DNA of 7,270 bases, from positions 1 to 7,270 of the forward strand of contig CAIMHL010000030.1 in assembly GCA_903840825.1 (NCBI GenBank), in the 5' to 3' direction. Below are positions 1 through 5,437 of the stretch, one piece after another. Position 1 is the stretch's first letter; every line of letters begins with the position of its first letter. Position numbers and translations under genes: made by a program. Source of the stretch: an uncultured beta proteobacterium (GTDB lineage: Bacteria; Pseudomonadota; Gammaproteobacteria; Burkholderiales; Burkholderiaceae_C). Below the pieces are notes generated by a model. The model was not told the origin of the DNA and made no database searches. It saw only the letters and a program-made list of their open reading frames with translations.

Positions 1-43
1 CAGCGCCTCGGCAGCCCTGCCAAAGAGCCAAAGAGGCCTTATT
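1..43. repeat. Partial palindromic repeat upstream of trhO
   Basis: This stretch, cut by the window edge, can fold: GCCTC (5-9) can pair with GAGGC (33-37), and inside it GGCAG (10-14) with CTGCC (17-21). Its right end, GCCAAAGAGG at 27-36 followed directly by CCTTATT at 37-43, recurs at 5273-5282 and 5287-5293, separated there by four extra bases. Both copies lie upstream of a GTG-started RNA-modification gene. It may be one edge of a dispersed intergenic repeat, or the terminator of the gene to the left. The pairing and the match are seen directly; the identity of the repeat is inference. Confidence 0.4.
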
Positions 44-48
44 AGAAT
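43..48 (+). promoter_or_regulatory. -10-like hexamer of a probable leaderless trhO promoter
   Basis: TAGAAT matches the sigma-70 -10 consensus at five of six positions and ends six bases before the GTG start at 55. Transcription would therefore begin at or next to the start codon, leaving no room for a ribosome binding site, and no well-placed purine-rich site is seen. No good -35 is apparent; CTGCCA at 17-22 lies 20 bases away, which is too far. Confidence 0.4.
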
Positions 49-54
49 GGGCGG

Positions 55-810
55 GTGAACACCACCTTAAATATTTCCGCTTATAAATTTGTCACGCTGC
101 TCGATGCAATCGCCTTGCGCGAGGAACTTTTGGCCCGAGCACTCGCGCTCCAACTCAAAGGCACCATTTTGCTGGCCGAGGAAGGGATCAATTTATTTCT
201 GGCAGGAAACGCCGAATCCGTGCACGGTTTTGTCAGCCAGTTGCACACCGATGCTCGCTTTGCTGACATCGCCCCCAAAGAGAGTTGGTCTGACCATCAG
301 CCCTTCAAGAAGATGCTGGTCAAGGTCAAGCGCGAAATTATCCGCATGGACCACCCCACCATTCAGCCCAGCACCGGGCGTGCACCAGCGGTGGACGCGG
401 TCACCGTGAAGCGCTGGCTAGACCAGGGCGTGGACGACGAGGGCCGCGAAGTGGTCACGCTCGACACCCGCAACGATTTTGAAGTAGATCTTGGGACCTT
501 TAACGGCGCCATTGACTGGCGCATCACCAAATTTACCGAATTTCCCCAAGCGATGCTCGACCACAAGGCCGAACTGGAAGGGAAAACGGTGGTGAGCTTT
601 TGCACCGGGGGCATTCGCTGCGAAAAAGCCGCCATTTTGATGCGCGAGGCCGGCCTCCAAAACGTGTTTCAGCTAGAAGGCGGCATTTTGAAATACTTTG
701 AAGAAACCGGCGGCCCGCATTACACGGGCGCCTGCTTCGTCTTTGATGAGCGCCGGGCGGTAGCGGCCGACTTGAGTGCCGTCGAACTGCCCAGCGCTGA
801 CGCCGCTTAA
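55..810 (+). CDS. trhO: tRNA uridine(34) hydroxylase, TrhO/YceA family (rhodanese domain)
   Basis: TrhO uses molecular oxygen to convert U34 to 5-hydroxyuridine in tRNAs, the first step towards the cmo5U/mcmo5U wobble modifications, in the cytoplasm. The 251-residue product has the family N-terminal domain (KGTILLAEEGIN near 35-46, then HQPFKKMLVKVK at 81-92). A rhodanese domain follows, with GTFNGAIDWRITKF at 147-160 and the active-site loop CTGGIR at 183-188 followed by C189. The tail keeps the family's CFVFDERRAV (227-236) but stops about 15 residues later, so the protein is about 100 residues shorter than E. coli TrhO (350). The GTG at 55 is the only possible start: an in-frame TAG lies at 43-45 and no start codon falls between. 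An out-of-frame ATG at 47-49 opens only a three-codon frame. The gene converges on and overlaps the flavodoxin gene by three bases. Family assignment is very secure; activity on tRNA is inferred from homology. Confidence 0.95.
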   Translation: MNTTLNISAYKFVTLLDAIALREELLARALALQLKGTILLAEEGINLFLAGNAESVHGFVSQLHTDARFADIAPKESWSDHQPFKKMLVKVKREIIRMDHPTIQPSTGRAPAVDAVTVKRWLDQGVDDEGREVVTLDTRNDFEVDLGTFNGAIDWRITKFTEFPQAMLDHKAELEGKTVVSFCTGGIRCEKAAILMREAGLQNVFQLEGGILKYFEETGGPHYTGACFVFDERRAVAADLSAVELPSADAA

Positions 811-1340
811 GCGCGCAGCTTGGCAGCCACGCTAGCCACACGAGCGCCGTAGGCTTTGGCGGTATCCAGGTCACCCTGGGGAATATCTTCCGCCGGGCTG
901 GTCGGGCCCACTTGGGCCATGACGCCGGAGTGGGAACCAATGCGGTTGATGGTGCCGTCGTTGAGCGCAGGCTGGCCCACCCAGATCATGCCTTGCTGCA
1001 TGGCCAGCGTAATGAAGTACTGAATGGTAGAGAGCTTGTCGCCGCTGGGGTTGGCCGAGCAGGTGAAGCCACCGGCCACTTTGTCTTTCCAGGCGCTGCT
1101 GAACCACTTTTTGCTGGTGGCATCGGCAAATTTCTTGAACTGCCAAGAGGCCATGCCCATGTAGGTGGGAGAACCCATGATGATGGCGTCAGCGGCATCG
1201 AGCGTGGCCCACTGCGCATCGGTCAGGTTGCCATCGGCATCAATAGCGACCAATTCAGCATCCGCGCCCTCAGCCACGAACTGGGCCACGCGTTGGGTGT
1301 GGCCATAACCGGAATGAAATACAACAGCTACTTTTGACAT
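807..1340 (-). CDS. Flavodoxin-family NAD(P)H:quinone oxidoreductase (WrbA-like)
   Basis: This is a 177-residue flavodoxin-fold protein, probably a cytoplasmic FMN-dependent reductase that performs two-electron reduction of quinones. After the first strand (KVAVVFHS) comes the FMN-phosphate loop HSGYGHTQ at 9-16. GSPTYMG at 57-63 is the second flavin-contacting loop, and GGFTCSANPSGDK at 90-102 corresponds to the third, as in WrbA-type proteins. It is slightly shorter than E. coli WrbA (198 residues), so I call it WrbA-like and give no symbol. An AAGGA ribosome site (complement of 1349-1353) lies 8 bases before the ATG. The gene sits 43 bp behind the pirin gene on the same strand, so co-transcription from the pirin promoter is likely. 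Its stop codon is interlocked with that of trhO in TTAA at 807-810. Confidence 0.88.
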   Translation of the reverse strand: MSKVAVVFHSGYGHTQRVAQFVAEGADAELVAIDADGNLTDAQWATLDAADAIIMGSPTYMGMASWQFKKFADATSKKWFSSAWKDKVAGGFTCSANPSGDKLSTIQYFITLAMQQGMIWVGQPALNDGTINRIGSHSGVMAQVGPTSPAEDIPQGDLDTAKAYGARVASVAAKLRA

Positions 1341-1383
1341 TTTGAGTTTCCTTGATAAATAAGGGAGGTTTAGAAAAATTTAG

Positions 1384-2085
1384 TTAGGCACTGAGTTCAA
1401 ACACCAGCACTTCAGCGTCTTTGCCTTGGCTGAGGGCGAGTTGGCTTTCGCCTTCAATCAGGGCGGCATCGCCCGTGAACAATGCAACACCATTCACTGT
1501 CAATTCGCCGCGCACCAGGTGCACATAGGCTTTTTGGGCAGGGTTCAAGACAAGCTGGGCTTGCTGCGCGCCGTCAAAGAGGCCTGCATACATTCGGGCA
1601 GCAGCATGAATAGTGACCGAACCCAGAGCGCCATCGGGCGAGGCGACCAAGCGCAAGGCGCCTTGCTTTTCGGTGTCGGCAAATGTTTTTTGCTCGTAGC
1701 TGGCGGGAATACCAGTAACGTTGGGCTCAATCCAGATCTGGAAAAAGTGGGTGGACTCGCTCGGTGCGTGGTTGAACTCGCTGTGCTGCACGCCACTGCC
1801 GGCGCTCATGCGCTGCACGTCGCCAGGGGGAATGCCCTTGACATTGCCCATGGTGTCTTTGTGCGCCAACTCGCCCGAAATCACGTAGCTGATGATTTCC
1901 ATGTCGCGGTGGCCGTGCGTGCCAAAGCCGGTGCCGGGGGCAATGCGGTCTTCGTTAATCACCCGCAAGTTGCCCCAACCCATGAATTGGGGGTCGTGAT
2001 AGCCCGCAAAAGAAAAGCTGTGAAACGACTTGAGCCAGCCATGGTCGGCAAAGCCACGTTCGTTTGATTTTCTGACTTGGAGCAT
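1384..2085 (-). CDS. Pirin family protein (YhhW-type, putative quercetin 2,3-dioxygenase)
   Basis: This is a bicupin pirin of 233 residues, almost the same length as E. coli YhhW (231). The N-terminal cupin carries the full metal set H57, H59 (in GTHGHRDME), H101 and E103 (in VQHSEFN), matching the YhhW ligands, so a bound divalent metal is expected. MGWGNLRVINEDR at 35-47 is typical of the family. The C-terminal cupin (about 145-233) lacks an obvious metal set, as is usual. Some pirins cleave quercetin in vitro, but the physiological substrate of most bacterial members is unknown, so the activity name is tentative. AAAGAGG (complement of 2093-2099) lies 7 bases before the ATG. It is the first gene of a probable two-gene operon with the flavodoxin and is divergent from the LysR gene, which is therefore its likely regulator. 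Confidence 0.92.
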   Translation of the reverse strand: MLQVRKSNERGFADHGWLKSFHSFSFAGYHDPQFMGWGNLRVINEDRIAPGTGFGTHGHRDMEIISYVISGELAHKDTMGNVKGIPPGDVQRMSAGSGVQHSEFNHAPSESTHFFQIWIEPNVTGIPASYEQKTFADTEKQGALRLVASPDGALGSVTIHAAARMYAGLFDGAQQAQLVLNPAQKAYVHLVRGELTVNGVALFTGDAALIEGESQLALSQGKDAEVLVFELSA

Positions 2086-2112
2086 GGTGCGGCCTCTTTA
2101 TTAAGGTCTCAA

Positions 2113-2120
2113 CTTTAAAG
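2113..2120. promoter_or_regulatory. Short palindrome CTTTAAAG before the pirin gene
   Basis: This is a perfect 8-bp palindrome 27 bp upstream of the pirin start, within the divergent control region. It could overlap the pirin promoter, but no convincing -10/-35 pair could be assigned there. It is short enough to arise by chance. Confidence 0.2.
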
Positions 2121-2149
2121 GCAAAGTGGGCAGCAGCAGGTCAGGGGTT

Positions 2150-2191
2150 TTGATGGCATCATTCAAATATTTAGAAATTAAAGACCATCAA
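2150..2191. promoter_or_regulatory. Nested dyads: probable LysR-type operator and lysR promoter
   Basis: Three symmetric elements are stacked here. The outer pair is TTGATGG (2150-2156) and CCATCAA (2185-2191), an inverted repeat with a 28-bp gap. Inside lies TGATG-G-CATCA (2151-2161), a perfect 5-1-5 dyad. Next comes TTC-N9-GAA at 2162-2176 around the AT palindrome AAATATTT (2165-2172); it satisfies the T-N11-A form typical of LysR operators. A possible lysR promoter is TTGATG at 2150-2155, a 16-bp spacer, and TAGAAA at 2172-2177, placing transcription start about 8 bases before the ATG. A regulator bound here would cover its own promoter, consistent with autorepression. Symmetry is seen directly; the binding role is inference. 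Confidence 0.45.
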
Positions 2192-2192
2192 C

Positions 2193-3131
2193 ATGCAAAC
2201 ACCCCGCGATGTTTTAACGCCTGACGCGCTGGCGATGCTACAAACCATTGCCGCCACAGGCAGCTTTGCCGGTGCGGCGCGCGTCATGGGCGTGGTGCCC
2301 AGCGCCCTGACCTATCGGGTGCGCCAGGTTGAAGATGCACTCGATGTGCTGCTTTATGACCGCAGCTCCCGCCAGGCCCGCCTGACGCCGGCGGGCGCTG
2401 AGTTGCTGCGCGAGGGCGCACGCTTGCTGGAAGACATTGACGCGGTGGCCAACCGCGTCAAGCGCGTGGCCACAGGCTGGGAGCCGCAATTGACCATTGC
2501 GGTGGACAGCATCATCGCCAAAGCCACGGTGATGGAGTTGTGTGACACTTTTTTTGCACTCAACCCACCCACCCGCATCAAGCTGACCGATGAAACCCTC
2601 TCAGGCACGCTAGAGGCGCTCACCTCAGGCCGGGCTGACCTGGCTTTGGGCGTGGCGGAGTCAAGCAACCAAGCTGGCATTCATGCCAAACCACTGGGCG
2701 ATGTGGGTTTTGTCTATGCGGTGGCGCCGCACCACGCGCTGGCAGAAGCGCCTGAGCCCTTGAAAGACGAGACTATTCGCCAGCACCGCGCCGTGGCGGT
2801 GGCCGACACCATTACCCGGGGCGGCGGCATCACCATTGGCCTTTTGGGCGGGCAAGATGTGTTTACCGTGGCCACCATGCAAGCCAAGCTCGATGCCCAG
2901 TTGCGCGGCCTGGGTTGTGGCTTTGTGCCCGAAATCATGGCGCGCCCCTACATTGAGGCCGGGCGGCTGGTGGTCAAAAAAATGGAACGCCCACAGCGGG
3001 TGGCTCGGGTGAACTACGCGTGGCGCAGCCTGAACAAATCAGACTCGGGGCAGGCGCTTATCTGGTGGCTGGATCAATTAAATAGCCCCGCAACCCGGGC
3101 CGCTTTGCTGGAGCGTCACCGAGGCGTGTAA
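2193..3131 (+). CDS. LysR-family transcriptional regulator, YhaJ-like
   Basis: This 312-residue protein has the standard LysR length and layout. A winged helix-turn-helix spans about 10-65 (GSFAGAARVMGVVPSALTYR at 23-42, then VEDALDVLLYDRS at 46-58). A linker helix leads to a periplasmic-binding-like effector domain from about 97 (WEPQLTIAVDSI). Several stretches recall E. coli YhaJ as I remember it: VPSAL-Y, LDV-L-DRS, GWE-LTI, and the R-AVAVADT segment near 202. YhaJ lies beside the pirin gene yhaK and has been linked to the response to aromatic/quinone compounds derived from dinitrotoluene. Here the divergent pirin-flavodoxin pair is the obvious target. Start ATG 2193 has only a weak AAAGA at 2180-2184. 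The LysR call is secure; the YhaJ-like subgroup is from memory of the sequence, and the effector is unknown. Confidence 0.93.
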   Translation: MQTPRDVLTPDALAMLQTIAATGSFAGAARVMGVVPSALTYRVRQVEDALDVLLYDRSSRQARLTPAGAELLREGARLLEDIDAVANRVKRVATGWEPQLTIAVDSIIAKATVMELCDTFFALNPPTRIKLTDETLSGTLEALTSGRADLALGVAESSNQAGIHAKPLGDVGFVYAVAPHHALAEAPEPLKDETIRQHRAVAVADTITRGGGITIGLLGGQDVFTVATMQAKLDAQLRGLGCGFVPEIMARPYIEAGRLVVKKMERPQRVARVNYAWRSLNKSDSGQALIWWLDQLNSPATRAALLERHRGV

Positions 3132-3168
3132 AGTGTAAGCACCACAACAACAATTGGAGCATTCGACC

Positions 3169-4236
3169 ATGAGCACTTCCAAAACAAAAGCACCGGCACA
3201 TTGCAAAAATATTGCGGTCATAGGCGCTGGTATGGCTGGCGTTGCCTGTGCCCGCACCTTGGCCCAAGCGGGCCACAAGGTCACACTCTTTGAGAAAAGC
3301 CAAGGCGTTGGCGGTCGAATGGCCACGCGAAGCACTCCCTTTGGCACCTTTGACCATGGTTCGCAATATTTCACAGCGCGCGACCCCCGCTTTATCGAAG
3401 TACTCCAAACCACCCAAAACCTGTGCAAGCCCTGGAGCGCCAACACAGTGCGCGTGCTGGATGAACACGGCAGCGTCACCGCCGCAGGCTTGCCTGGCAA
3501 AGACGCCCACTGGGTGCCCACCCCGGGCATGAACGCCTTGGTCAAGCACTGGGCCTTGCCGCTACAAACCCTGCACAGGCTTGAGTTGGGCACCAAAGTT
3601 ACCCTGCTTGAGCGCGATGCGCTGCATCCCCAGCAGTGGCAGCTTCATACCCAAGAGGGCGAAGGTGCTCAGCATGTTTTCTCAGGCTTTGACGCCGTTT
3701 TACTGGCCATGCCCGCAGCGCAAGCCAGTGCACTCTTAAAAACCTCCAAACTCACCAGCAAACTGGCCAAGCCGATTGACAAAGTTCAGGTCGCGCCGTG
3801 CTGGACCCTGATGCTGGCCTTTCCCCAAGCCATGCAACCCGGGCTCATCACGCTTGGCCCCCAATGGAATGCTGCCCGCAGCACCCACCACCGCATCGCC
3901 TGGCTGGCCCGCGAGTCCTCCAAACCAGGCCGAGGCACCGTGGAGCGCTGGACGGTGCAGGCCAGTGCCGCTTGGTCTCAAGAACACATCAACGACAGTG
4001 CTGAGCGCGTGCAGGGCAAACTGATCAAGGCCTTCTCGGAAATCACCGGCATCCGGGCCGAGCCTGCCCATGTCGATACCCAACGCTGGCTTTACGCCCA
4101 AACCACCAAGCCTCTGGGCCAGTCTCACCTGTGGGATGAAAAAACCAATGTGGGCGTTTGTGGCGACTGGTGCCTGGGCCACCGGGTAGAAAATGCGTTC
4201 ATCTCCGGACTGGAGTTGGCGCTGGCTGTGGTTTGA
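3169..4236 (+). CDS. Renalase-like NAD(P)/FAD-binding amine-oxidase-family protein
   Basis: This is a 355-residue flavoprotein of the renalase/amine oxidase superfamily. The N-terminal Rossmann dinucleotide fold shows GAGMAG at 19-24, an acidic residue at the end of strand 2 (LFEKS, E42), then GVGGRMATR at 46-54. FDHGSQYFTARD at 61-72 is characteristic of the renalase-like group. The C-terminal FAD-binding signature is GVCGDWCLGHRVENAF near 329-344, followed by a closing helix. Bacterial renalases re-oxidise isomeric dihydro-NAD(P) forms, a metabolite-repair role, but this subgroup's substrate is not established. I chose ATG 3169 rather than the in-frame TTG at 3154: that TTG is part of the ribosome site TTGGAG, nine bases before the ATG. 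The gene follows the LysR gene by 37 bp and ends in a TTGA overlap with gluQ. No signal peptide is apparent. Confidence 0.85.
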   Translation: MSTSKTKAPAHCKNIAVIGAGMAGVACARTLAQAGHKVTLFEKSQGVGGRMATRSTPFGTFDHGSQYFTARDPRFIEVLQTTQNLCKPWSANTVRVLDEHGSVTAAGLPGKDAHWVPTPGMNALVKHWALPLQTLHRLELGTKVTLLERDALHPQQWQLHTQEGEGAQHVFSGFDAVLLAMPAAQASALLKTSKLTSKLAKPIDKVQVAPCWTLMLAFPQAMQPGLITLGPQWNAARSTHHRIAWLARESSKPGRGTVERWTVQASAAWSQEHINDSAERVQGKLIKAFSEITGIRAEPAHVDTQRWLYAQTTKPLGQSHLWDEKTNVGVCGDWCLGHRVENAFISGLELALAVV

Positions 4237-5159
4237 CCCACACCATCGGTCGCTTTGCGCCCTCACCCACCGGCCCGCTGCACGCGGGCTCGTTGGTGGC
4301 GGCACTGGCCAGCTGGCTTGATGCCCGCGCCCATGGCGGCCAATGGCTCATTCGAATTGAAGACGTGGACACCCCCCGCTGCGTGGCGGGCATGGACCAG
4401 CTCATTCTTCAGCAGCTGAGCGTGTGTGGTCTGCAGCCGGACGCCCCGGTGGTCTGGCAATCCCAGCGCACCGCGCTGTACCAAGAAGCCCTCGATGCGC
4501 TCATCGACAGCAGCCAAGCCTACGCGTGTGCCTGCTCGCGCAAAGACATTGAAGCCGCGCAAGCCCAAGAACGCCCGCGCCACACCGAGCTGATTTACCC
4601 GGGCACTTGCCGGGCAGGCCTTCACGGCAAAGCAGGCCGCGCCTGGCGCTTGCGCACCGATAAATTTATAACAAATAGCCCTCTGAGACCCAATGATATT
4701 GCTAGAGCAGCTTCATTTTCTATAGCAGATGATTCTGTACATTGGGTCGATCGCCGACTCGGCCCACAGCAGCAAAACGTGGCGCAAGAGGTGGGGGACT
4801 TTGTTTTAAAGCGTGCTGATGGCTTCTTTGCCTACCAACTGGCCGTGGTGGTGGACGACGCCGCCCAAGGCGTCACCGATGTGGTTCGCGGCGAGGATTT
4901 GGCTGACAACACCGCCCGCCAAATTTGGCTGCAGCAGTGCCTGGGCCTGCCCTCACCGCGCACGCTGCATACACCGCTGGTGCTGGGCGCCAACGGTGAA
5001 AAGCTTTCAAAACAAAATGGCGCTGCGCCACTGGACAGCCAAAACCCTTTTGGGGCGCTTAACCAAGCCGCGGCCGTATTGGGTTTGTTACCCCAGACCG
5101 CTTCAGTGCCCGAGGCGCTCCAGGCTTGGACCCTGCAATGGCGCGCGCTCATGTCTTGA
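4233..5159 (+). CDS. gluQ: Glutamyl-Q tRNA(Asp) synthetase
   Basis: GluQ (YadB) is a glutamyl-tRNA synthetase paralogue without an anticodon-binding domain. It activates glutamate and attaches it to queuosine at position 34 of tRNA-Asp. The 308-residue product has RFAPSPTGPLHAGS at 7-20 (HIGH-type motif), the family's zinc site C99, C101, Y122, C126, a conserved EVGDFVLKRADG-FAYQLAVVVDD core, and KLSKQN at 257-262 (KMSKS-type). The open frame reaches upstream to TTG 4158 and GTG 4170, but homology begins at THTIGRFAP, so TTG 4233 is preferred. It overlaps the preceding stop as TTGA, which suggests translational coupling; the GGAG at 4212-4215 is too distant to act as a ribosome site. Residues about 144-166 (KFITNSP to SIAD) are extra relative to E. 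coli YadB and are encoded by AT-rich DNA with rare codons; see the repeat entry. All catalytic motifs remain intact, so I expect a working enzyme. Confidence 0.92.
   Translation: MTHTIGRFAPSPTGPLHAGSLVAALASWLDARAHGGQWLIRIEDVDTPRCVAGMDQLILQQLSVCGLQPDAPVVWQSQRTALYQEALDALIDSSQAYACACSRKDIEAAQAQERPRHTELIYPGTCRAGLHGKAGRAWRLRTDKFITNSPLRPNDIARAASFSIADDSVHWVDRRLGPQQQNVAQEVGDFVLKRADGFFAYQLAVVVDDAAQGVTDVVRGEDLADNTARQIWLQQCLGLPSPRTLHTPLVLGANGEKLSKQNGAAPLDSQNPFGALNQAAAVLGLLPQTASVPEALQAWTLQWRALMS
4662..4733. repeat. In-frame AT-rich repeat-like insertion inside gluQ
   Basis: The first 69 bases of this stretch contain 24 G or C (about 35%) within a gene that is otherwise clearly GC-rich. The codons change with it: ATA twice, AGA twice, and mostly A/T-ending triplets. 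It is bordered by GAT codons at 4659-4661 and 4731-4733 and encodes about 23 residues between the RLRTD and DSVHWVDRR segments, where E. coli YadB has only a short loop. Read on the minus strand (TGCTATAGAAAATGAAGC..., ...GAGGGCTATTTGTTATAAA) it resembles a short palindromic repeat that I recall as common between Comamonadaceae genes. AAATAGCCCT (4673-4682) and GCTTCATT (4710-4717) recur at 5171-5180 and 5161-5168. The composition shift and shared words are seen directly; repeat identity is from memory. Confidence 0.5.
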
Positions 5160-5160
5160 A

Positions 5161-5180
5161 GCTTCATTCAAAATAGCCCT
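5161..5180. repeat. Fragment related to the repeat inside gluQ
   Basis: Immediately after the gluQ stop, GCTTCATT (5161-5168) and AAATAGCCCT (5171-5180) match words of the insertion inside gluQ on the same strand, but in the opposite order. This looks like the boundary or remnant of a second, diverged copy lying in the intergenic region, the usual place for such elements. The words are short, so coincidence cannot be excluded. Confidence 0.35.
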
Positions 5181-5182
5181 TA

Positions 5183-5223
5183 AGTGCTCTTGAGTCGTGA
5201 GCTTTGCATTTTCTTTTCTTTGC
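5183..5223 (+). terminator. Weak candidate terminator after gluQ
   Basis: GCTC (5186-5189) can pair with GAGC (5199-5202), and the T-rich run TTTGCATTTTCTTTTCTTT follows. A competing hairpin is CTTAAG (5179-5184) with CTTGAG (5189-5194). Both stems are short, so termination would be inefficient. The position, just past the renalase-gluQ pair, is what makes it plausible. Confidence 0.25.
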
Positions 5224-5252
5224 TTGGCTTTTTTCCCCACTCACTCCCCCAA

Positions 5253-5284
5253 CCCCTCTCTCGCCCCGCCGGGCCAAAGAGGGG
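5253..5284. repeat. GC-rich hairpin, probable dispersed palindromic repeat
   Basis: CCCCTCT (5253-5259) pairs perfectly with AGAGGGG (5278-5284), and inside that GCCC (5263-5266) pairs with GGGC (5271-5274) around the loop CGCC, giving one long stem with two mismatches. The structure works on both strands. The T run after it starts about 15 bases later (5297-5301), so it is not a textbook intrinsic terminator. Its right flank shares GCCAAAGAGG and CCTTATT with the element at the left edge of the window. C-rich hairpins of this style are, from memory, frequent between genes in Comamonadaceae genomes. Confidence 0.5.
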
Positions 5285-5423
5285 AGCCTTATTTGAGTTT
5301 TTCGTTTCGGGGGCTCGTTTACTGGGGGCTGCAGGCTGGCGACTGTGCTTTATGACGGCCGGGTTGATTGACGGGGCTTGCGGCTGTTTTTTGGCTGGGC
5401 TTTGGGTAGTTGTCCAGCTTATT

Positions 5424-5429
5424 TACAAT
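5424..5429 (+). promoter_or_regulatory. -10 hexamer of a leaderless trmB promoter
   Basis: TACAAT matches the -10 consensus at five of six positions and ends eight bases before the GTG start at 5438, so the transcript should begin at or just before the start codon. The intervening CACTCCCC contains no purine-rich ribosome site, which supports leaderless initiation. TTGGGT at 5402-5407, 16 bases upstream, is a weak -35 candidate. Confidence 0.55.
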
Positions 5430-5437
5430 CACTCCCC

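Larger units (their letters stand above)
5160..5437. other. Non-coding region between gluQ and trmB
   Basis: These 278 bp hold the gluQ-repeat fragment (5161-5180), a weak terminator, a C-rich tract (5235-5256), the strong hairpin at 5253-5284 and the trmB promoter at 5424-5429. An open frame of 85 codons runs through it (5184-5441), but it begins at a non-ATG codon, crosses the hairpin, has no ribosome site or recognisable motif and ends inside trmB, so I do not call it a gene. The spacer is much longer than others in this compact window, consistent with accumulation of repeats. Confidence 0.6.

Noticed and set aside
47..58. Three-codon ATG frame overlapping the trhO start as a possible regulatory leader peptide
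   Set aside because: It overlaps the -10 box, so it would probably not be present in the transcript.
912..1337. Long plus-strand open frame opposite the flavodoxin gene
   Set aside because: It is the reverse shadow of a clearly recognisable flavodoxin gene in GC-rich DNA; its translation shows no motif.
1426..2067. 213-codon plus-strand open frame opposite the pirin gene
   Set aside because: It mirrors the pirin gene, whose metal ligands and ribosome site are unmistakable; no independent evidence for the opposite strand.
3154..3168. Upstream TTG start for the renalase-like gene
   Set aside because: TTGGAG is the ribosome binding site for ATG 3169 at a proper nine-base distance, so the TTG is not the start.
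3736..4305. 189-codon minus-strand frame opposite the renalase-like gene
   Set aside because: A codon-bias shadow crossing the boundary of two well-supported genes, with no recognisable domain.
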